NCBI RefSeq assembly: GCF_040120695.1
Contig: NZ_JBEEAC010000018.1
Coordinates: 62,001 to 126,000, forward strand
Source of the DNA: Plantactinospora sp040120695
GTDB taxonomy: Bacteria > Actinomycetota > Actinomycetes > Mycobacteriales > Micromonosporaceae
DNA: 64,000 bases
Direction: 5' to 3'
In this document: positions 59,890-64,000 of the stretch, in pieces
How the letters are laid out: every line of letters starts with the position of its first letter
How positions within the stretch are numbered: position 1 is the stretch's first letter
Made by a program: the position numbers and the translations under genes
The notes under the pieces: generated by a model
Seen by the model: only the letters and a program-made list of their open reading frames with translations
The model's database searches: none
What the model was told of the DNA's origin: nothing

Positions 59890-61152
59890 GTGGAGAAGGG
59901 TACGACCTGCGTCGTCGTCGGCGGCGGACCGGCCGGAATGGTGCTCGGCCTGCTGCTGGCCCGGGCCGGCGTCGACGTCACCGTGCTGGAAAAGCATGGT
60001 GACTTCCTGCGCGACTTCCGGGGCGACACCGTGCACCCGTCGACCCTGCAACTCCTCGACGAACTGGGCCTCGGCGAGCGGTTCGCCGCCCTGCCGCAGA
60101 GCCGGCTGGACGAGGTCGCCTTTCCGGTGGCGCCGGGACAGCAGGTCGTCATCGCCGACTTCCGTCGGCTGAGGAGCCGGTATCGGTACATCGCGATGGT
60201 GCCGCAGTGGGACCTGCTCAATCTGCTCGCCGAGGCGGGGGCCGCCGAGCCCTCGTTCACGCTCCGGATGCGCACCGAGGTGACCGAGTTGATCCGCGAG
60301 GACGGCCGGGTCCGGGGCGTGCGCTACCGGGGGCCGCAGGGCGAGGCCGGTGAGCTGCGCGCCGACCTGACCGTCGCCTGCGACGGCCGGTGGTCACTGG
60401 CCCGGGCGCAGGCCGACCTGCCGGTCCGGGAGTTTCCGGTACCGATCGACGCCTGGTGGTTCCGGTTGCCCCGCGACCCGCACGACGACCCGGCCGGGCT
60501 CACCCCCAGGGTCGCTCCGGGCCGGTTCGCCGTGGTCATCCCCCGGGAGGGCTACCTCCAGATCGCCTACATCGGGGCCAAGGGCAGCGATGCGCGACTG
60601 CGGGCCAGGGGAGTCGAACAGTTCCGCCGCGACATCGCGGAACTGGCTCCCAACTTCGCCGACCGGGTCGACGCGATCGCCTCGATGGACGACGTCAAGC
60701 ACCTCGACGTACGGCTGAACCGGCTCGACCGCTGGCACGTGCCCGGGCTGCTGTGCCTGGGTGACGCGGCGCACGCGATGTCACCGGTCGGCGGGGTCGG
60801 GATCAACCTCGCCGTGCAGGATGCGGTCGCCGCCGCCACGCTGCTCGCCGAGCCGCTCCAGCGCGGCGCGGTGACCGAGGCCGACCTGGCAGCCGTCCGG
60901 TCCCGGCGGCTGCTGCCGACCATCCTGGTGCAGTGGTTGCAACAGCTCATGCACCGGAATCTGGTCTCCCCGATCCTGTCGGAGCGCCGGGCCGGGCCGC
61001 CCTGGCCGGTGCTGGCCCTGCTCCGGCGGTTCCCGTTCGTGTCCCTCGGCCCGGCCTACCTGATCGGCGTCGGCGTACGCCCCGAGCACGCACCGCCGTT
61101 CGCCCGCCGGCCAGCAGCACCGGCTGCCGACGCCGACGGAGAAGGCGGCTGA
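59890..61152 (+). CDS. FAD-dependent aromatic hydroxylase-like oxidoreductase
   Basis: 420 aa group A flavoprotein monooxygenase. FAD motif VVVGGGPAGMVLGLLLARAG, DG motif region CDGRWSLAR and GD motif LGDAAHAMSPVGGVGINLAVQDA. It resembles enzymes annotated as FAD-dependent oxidoreductase/kynurenine- or phenol-hydroxylase relatives. The GTG at 59890 is chosen because AAGGTGA lies six bases upstream; a TTG at 59872 is in frame but lacks a site. It is divergent from the CoA-transferase genes with a 297-bp gap. Confidence 0.82.
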   Translation: MEKGTTCVVVGGGPAGMVLGLLLARAGVDVTVLEKHGDFLRDFRGDTVHPSTLQLLDELGLGERFAALPQSRLDEVAFPVAPGQQVVIADFRRLRSRYRYIAMVPQWDLLNLLAEAGAAEPSFTLRMRTEVTELIREDGRVRGVRYRGPQGEAGELRADLTVACDGRWSLARAQADLPVREFPVPIDAWWFRLPRDPHDDPAGLTPRVAPGRFAVVIPREGYLQIAYIGAKGSDARLRARGVEQFRRDIAELAPNFADRVDAIASMDDVKHLDVRLNRLDRWHVPGLLCLGDAAHAMSPVGGVGINLAVQDAVAAATLLAEPLQRGAVTEADLAAVRSRRLLPTILVQWLQQLMHRNLVSPILSERRAGPPWPVLALLRRFPFVSLGPAYLIGVGVRPEHAPPFARRPAAPAADADGEGG

Positions 61153-61268
61153 GCAGCACCACCGCGCCACGAACGTGCACGAAGCCTGTGCGCCCACCGG
61201 TCCGACCTGCCGCTGGATCGACTCGGTCCTCGACGCCCGCAGGTCCGGCCGGGGCATAGGGTGGTGCC

Positions 61269-62111
61269 GTGTCGGCAGGGCCACCCGGATTCCAGTGGGA
61301 CGAGACGCTCTACGCCGGGAGCGCGGACTACTACGCGGTCGGCCGGATGCCGTACCCGGCGGCGCTCGCCGACGCCCTGGCCGCCGAACTTCAGCTCGAC
61401 GGCAGCGGCCGGCTGCTCGACGTGGGCTGCGGACCCGGCTCGCTGACCCTGCTGCTGGCACGGCTCTTCTCGACGGCGGTCGGGATCGACGCGGACCGGG
61501 ACATGGTGCGGCGGGCCGAGCGGGCGGCCCGCGAGACCGGGGTCGACAACGTGCGCTGGCAGCGGTTGCGGGCTGAGGAACTGCCCGCCGGGCTCGGCGC
61601 GTTCCGGGTCGTCACGTTCGCGCAGTCGTTCCACTGGGTCGACCGCCCCCGGGTGGCCCACGCGGTACGCCCGATGCTCGGCAGCGACGGTGTCTGGGTG
61701 CATGTGGCCGCCACCACCCACCGGGGGGTGGACGGCGCCGACCCGCTTCCGTTTCCCCGCCCGCCGCACGACGAGATCGACGCGCTGGTCGCCCGCTACC
61801 TCGGTCCGGTGCGCCGGGCCGGTCGGGGCGTGCTGCCCGGCGGCACGGCGGGCGGGGAGGAGGAGGTGATGCGCGCCGCCGGCTACCGGGGCCCGCGCCG
61901 GTTGGCGGTCGGCGGCGGCACCGTGCGGGAACGTACCGAGGACGAGGTGGTGGCGGCGGTCTTCTCGCTCTCCTCCGCCGCACCACACCTCTTCGCCGGC
62001 CGCCGACCCGAGTTCGAACGGGACCTGCGACGGCTGCTGCGTACGGCGTCGCCGGCCGGGCGCTTCTCCGAGCGGGTCAGGGAGACCGAGCTGGTGCTGT
62101 GGCGGCCTTAG
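61269..62111 (+). CDS. SAM-dependent class I methyltransferase
   Basis: 280 aa. Motif I LLDVGCGPGSLTLLL, motif II acidic residue in VGIDADRDM and FAQSFHWVDR, typical of Methyltransf_11 proteins. GTG at 61269. The substrate is unknown; small-molecule methyltransferases of this type are common beside secondary metabolic genes, but none adjoin here. Confidence 0.85.
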   Translation: MSAGPPGFQWDETLYAGSADYYAVGRMPYPAALADALAAELQLDGSGRLLDVGCGPGSLTLLLARLFSTAVGIDADRDMVRRAERAARETGVDNVRWQRLRAEELPAGLGAFRVVTFAQSFHWVDRPRVAHAVRPMLGSDGVWVHVAATTHRGVDGADPLPFPRPPHDEIDALVARYLGPVRRAGRGVLPGGTAGGEEEVMRAAGYRGPRRLAVGGGTVRERTEDEVVAAVFSLSSAAPHLFAGRRPEFERDLRRLLRTASPAGRFSERVRETELVLWRP

Positions 62112-62256
62112 CACCGGCGGGGCCGGCCGACGCAAGGTGGCTGAAGTGCTGACTTGTCCCGCTTTCCGGAGTGGATTTGGCGACATCGACGGATAGGACT
62201 ACGGTCAGGGCCGGCTGATGCCGTGAAATGGGGCCAACACGACCGACGGGATCAAG

Positions 62257-62895
62257 GTGACTGTCCTGCACTTTCGGCGTACCCGAGCAGGTTTCGTGCT
62301 CGCCGCGGCCTGCACGTCCGTGCTGTCTCTCGCTGCGGCCTGCGGGGGCGAAGGGCCTAAGCGTCCGCAGTGGTCGGAGGGCCTGACGGCCGCCGGGTCC
62401 CCGTCTGCCGCGCCCACCACGACCGGCGCGAGCCCGACCCCGACCCCCGCGCCGAGGCCCACGGTGGCTCGCACCACCCGGCCGCCGGCCGGCACGGTGC
62501 CGCCCCGCCGAGCCCGCACCATCGGCGAGCAGACGACGGTGACCGTCAGGGTGACCGGCGGGTTCGGCCGGTCGCAGAACGTCACCGGTCTGCACCAGGA
62601 GGGCTGCGGCAATCCCAGTTTCGGGCTGGTGCAGGTGCGGGTGGGTGCGGCCCGGGACGTCTCGTCGGTGTCGTTCCGCTACCGGGTCGACACGGTGGTG
62701 CCGTTCAACGGCAGCGGAGCCGCCCGGACGATCGGCAACGACCGGGGGACCTGGCTGGCCAGCCTGGGGCCGTTCCGGGCCGAGCCGCGCAACTCGGCCG
62801 GCGGCACCATCGCGATCACCGCGACGGCGAAGTTCAGGGACGGCTCGACCCGGGCCGCCCGGACCAGCACCCCGCTGAGGGCCTGTCAACGCTGA
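62257..62895 (+). CDS. Putative lipoprotein, unknown function
   Basis: 212 aa. Signal peptide with lipobox LSLAAAC (Cys near residue 29), a Thr/Pro-rich linker (TPTPAPRPTVARTTRPP), then a beta-rich domain of about 115 residues with two cysteines (EGCGNPSFG and the C-terminal RACQR) that probably form a disulfide. I do not recognise the family. GTG at 62257. It would sit on the outer face of the cell membrane. Confidence 0.7.
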   Translation: MTVLHFRRTRAGFVLAAACTSVLSLAAACGGEGPKRPQWSEGLTAAGSPSAAPTTTGASPTPTPAPRPTVARTTRPPAGTVPPRRARTIGEQTTVTVRVTGGFGRSQNVTGLHQEGCGNPSFGLVQVRVGAARDVSSVSFRYRVDTVVPFNGSGAARTIGNDRGTWLASLGPFRAEPRNSAGGTIAITATAKFRDGSTRAARTSTPLRACQR

Positions 62896-62906
62896 CGGCG
62901 CCCGAC

Positions 62907-63010
62907 CGTGGCCGCCGGTCGGTCCGTGGCCGCCGGTCCGGTTCACCCGTGGCTGCCGGTCGGTCCGTGGCTGCCGGTCCGGTTCACCCGTGGCTGCCGG
63001 TCCGGTGACC
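62907..63010. repeat. 41-bp tandem repeat, about 2.5 units
   Basis: Each unit is a CGTGGCyGCCGGTCGGTC part (18 bp) plus a related CGTGGCyGCCGGTCCGGT part (23 bp). Units at 62907-62947 and 62948-62988, then a half unit. It starts 12 bases after the lipoprotein stop. Confidence 0.85.
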
Positions 63011-63112
63011 GACGCGTTCGGACACCTTGCCGGGCGCGTCGAGGACGCCTGCCGGCCTGGCTTCGGGTGACAGAGTGGGCGGGCCGGACCGGATTGCGGG
63101 ATGATCGGGGCG

Positions 63113-64000
63113 ATGTCCTTCGTTCCGCACGGGCCGGCCCGGCTCGACATCTGTTACGACAGCCTGCACGGGTTGTCCGTCGGTGACGCGCTCGGCGCGC
63201 AGTTCTTCATGGTTGGCCGGTCGCCGGCCGACCTGGCGGCGGGTCGACCGCCGGCCGGCCCCTGGGAGTGGACCGACGACACCGAGATGGCCTGCTCGGT
63301 GGTTGCCGAGCTGCGCGCGCATGGCGAGATCGAGCAGGACCGGCTCGCCGCCGCGTTCGCGGAGCGCTGCGAGCCGTACCGGGGCTACGGGGCGGGCGCG
63401 GTGGTGATCCTGCACCGGATCCGGGACGGGGTGCCGTGGCGGGCGGCGGCCCGTGACGCGTTCGGCGGAGAGGGCTCCTGCGGTAACGGCGCCGCGATGC
63501 GGGTCGCTCCGGTCGGTGCCTACCATGCCGACCGGCCGCGCCGGGCTGCGGAGCAGGCGATCCGATCCGCCGAGGTGACCCACGCCCACCCCGAGGGGAT
63601 CGCCGGGGCGGTACTGGTCGCGGTCGCTGCCGCGCACGCCGGGCAGGCCCGGCTCACCGGGGTACGCCCGTCCGCGTCCGAGTTCCTCGACCGGCTGGAG
63701 CCGTACCTGATCGACGGCAGTTGCGCCGAGGGCGTCGCGCGGGCCCGTCGACTGCTCAGCGGAACGGCGGTGACCGTGGAGGAGGCGGCGTACGAGTTGG
63801 GTAACGGTTCACGGGTGACCGCCCAGGACACCGTCCCGTTCGCGCTCTGGGTCGCCGCGACCCATCTCGGCGACTTTCCGGCGGCGATCACCGCCTGTGT
63901 GGCCGCCGGCGGGGACGTCGACACCACCGGGGCGATCGTCGGCGGCGTGCTGGCCGCGTACACCGGGATCGGCGACCGGCCCGACGCGGTCGGCGTGCCG
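63113..64000 (+). CDS. ADP-ribosylglycohydrolase, partial
   Basis: 296 codons are visible and the frame runs off the window. Blocks: GLSVGDALGAQF, WTDDTEMACSVVAEL (Mg ligands TDDT), YGAGA, GEGSCGNGAAMRVAPVGA and AGGDVDTTGAIVGGVLAAY (second DxDT). The enzyme removes ADP-ribose from proteins or RNA/DNA, or acts on ADP-ribosyl arginine as in the DraG family. ATG at 63113; an in-frame ATG at 63101 is possible. Confidence 0.88.
   Translation, partial: MSFVPHGPARLDICYDSLHGLSVGDALGAQFFMVGRSPADLAAGRPPAGPWEWTDDTEMACSVVAELRAHGEIEQDRLAAAFAERCEPYRGYGAGAVVILHRIRDGVPWRAAARDAFGGEGSCGNGAAMRVAPVGAYHADRPRRAAEQAIRSAEVTHAHPEGIAGAVLVAVAAAHAGQARLTGVRPSASEFLDRLEPYLIDGSCAEGVARARRLLSGTAVTVEEAAYELGNGSRVTAQDTVPFALWVAATHLGDFPAAITACVAAGGDVDTTGAIVGGVLAAYTGIGDRPDAVGVP

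Overview
The window is about 72 % G+C by eye, starts genes freely with GTG or TTG, often overlaps neighbours by 4 bases, and carries families typical of soil actinomycetes (DUF5685, GT87, TetR/LacI/GntR regulators, Tat-exported carbohydrate enzymes). It is most like a Micromonosporaceae chromosome (Micromonospora, Plantactinospora or relatives). No rRNA, tRNA, CRISPR, phage or complete IS element was seen, so it reads as a chromosomal arm rich in accessory sugar metabolism.

Layout. 0-3.2 kb: glyoxylate shunt operon (isocitrate lyase, malate synthase). 3.2-10.6 kb: a cobalamin-type binding protein, a GH10 xylanase without signal peptide and three secreted GH43 arabinan/arabinoxylan enzymes around a divergent promoter with two LacI-type operators. 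10.6-14.0 kb: a truncated aminoglycoside phosphotransferase remnant, then a cytochrome P450 preceded by a 28-codon peptide gene with a strong ribosome binding site. I read this pair as a minimal P450-crosslinked RiPP cluster, and it is the main find. A divergent FAD monooxygenase follows. 14.0-26.5 kb: a ketosynthase with its TetR and operator, a PL8 polysaccharide lyase, an alpha/beta hydrolase with TetR, a SEC-C protein, an ArsR / mini-P450 / PEP-mutase-like cassette, an MFS transporter and a LacI regulator. 26.7-31.5 kb: a rhamnose-type ABC importer operon with promoter and LacI operator. 31.6-42 kb: proA, an unknown protein, an ABC-2 exporter with an orphan response regulator, a GH1 enzyme, a luciferase-like oxidoreductase, an SGNH hydrolase and a DUF5685 protein with a cysteine-packed tail. 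42-49.2 kb: a sugar-acid operon (binding protein, two permeases, DgoD-type and ManD-type dehydratases, gluconokinase) divergent from a FadR-type GntR regulator. 49.4-64 kb: MetE-like methyltransferase, a guanidine-III riboswitch with a Gdx-type SMR exporter, CorA, a frameshifted MoaD/CysO-like gene, GT87, an LTA-synthase-like sulfatase, VOC and PPOX proteins, a CoA-transferase pair, an FAD hydroxylase, a methyltransferase, a lipoprotein and a partial ADP-ribosylglycohydrolase cut by the window end.

How it works together: plant cell wall polymers (xylan, arabinan, a PL8 substrate) are cut outside the cell, sugars and sugar acids enter through two ABC systems, and LacI/GntR regulators with visible operators control them. 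A second theme is local sequence instability: at least six short tandem repeats (21-41 bp units), mostly at or just after stop codons but one inside aceA, plus a perfect 20-bp inverted repeat exactly where the moaD-like gene is frameshifted. All functions are from sequence motifs recognised by eye; no database search was run.
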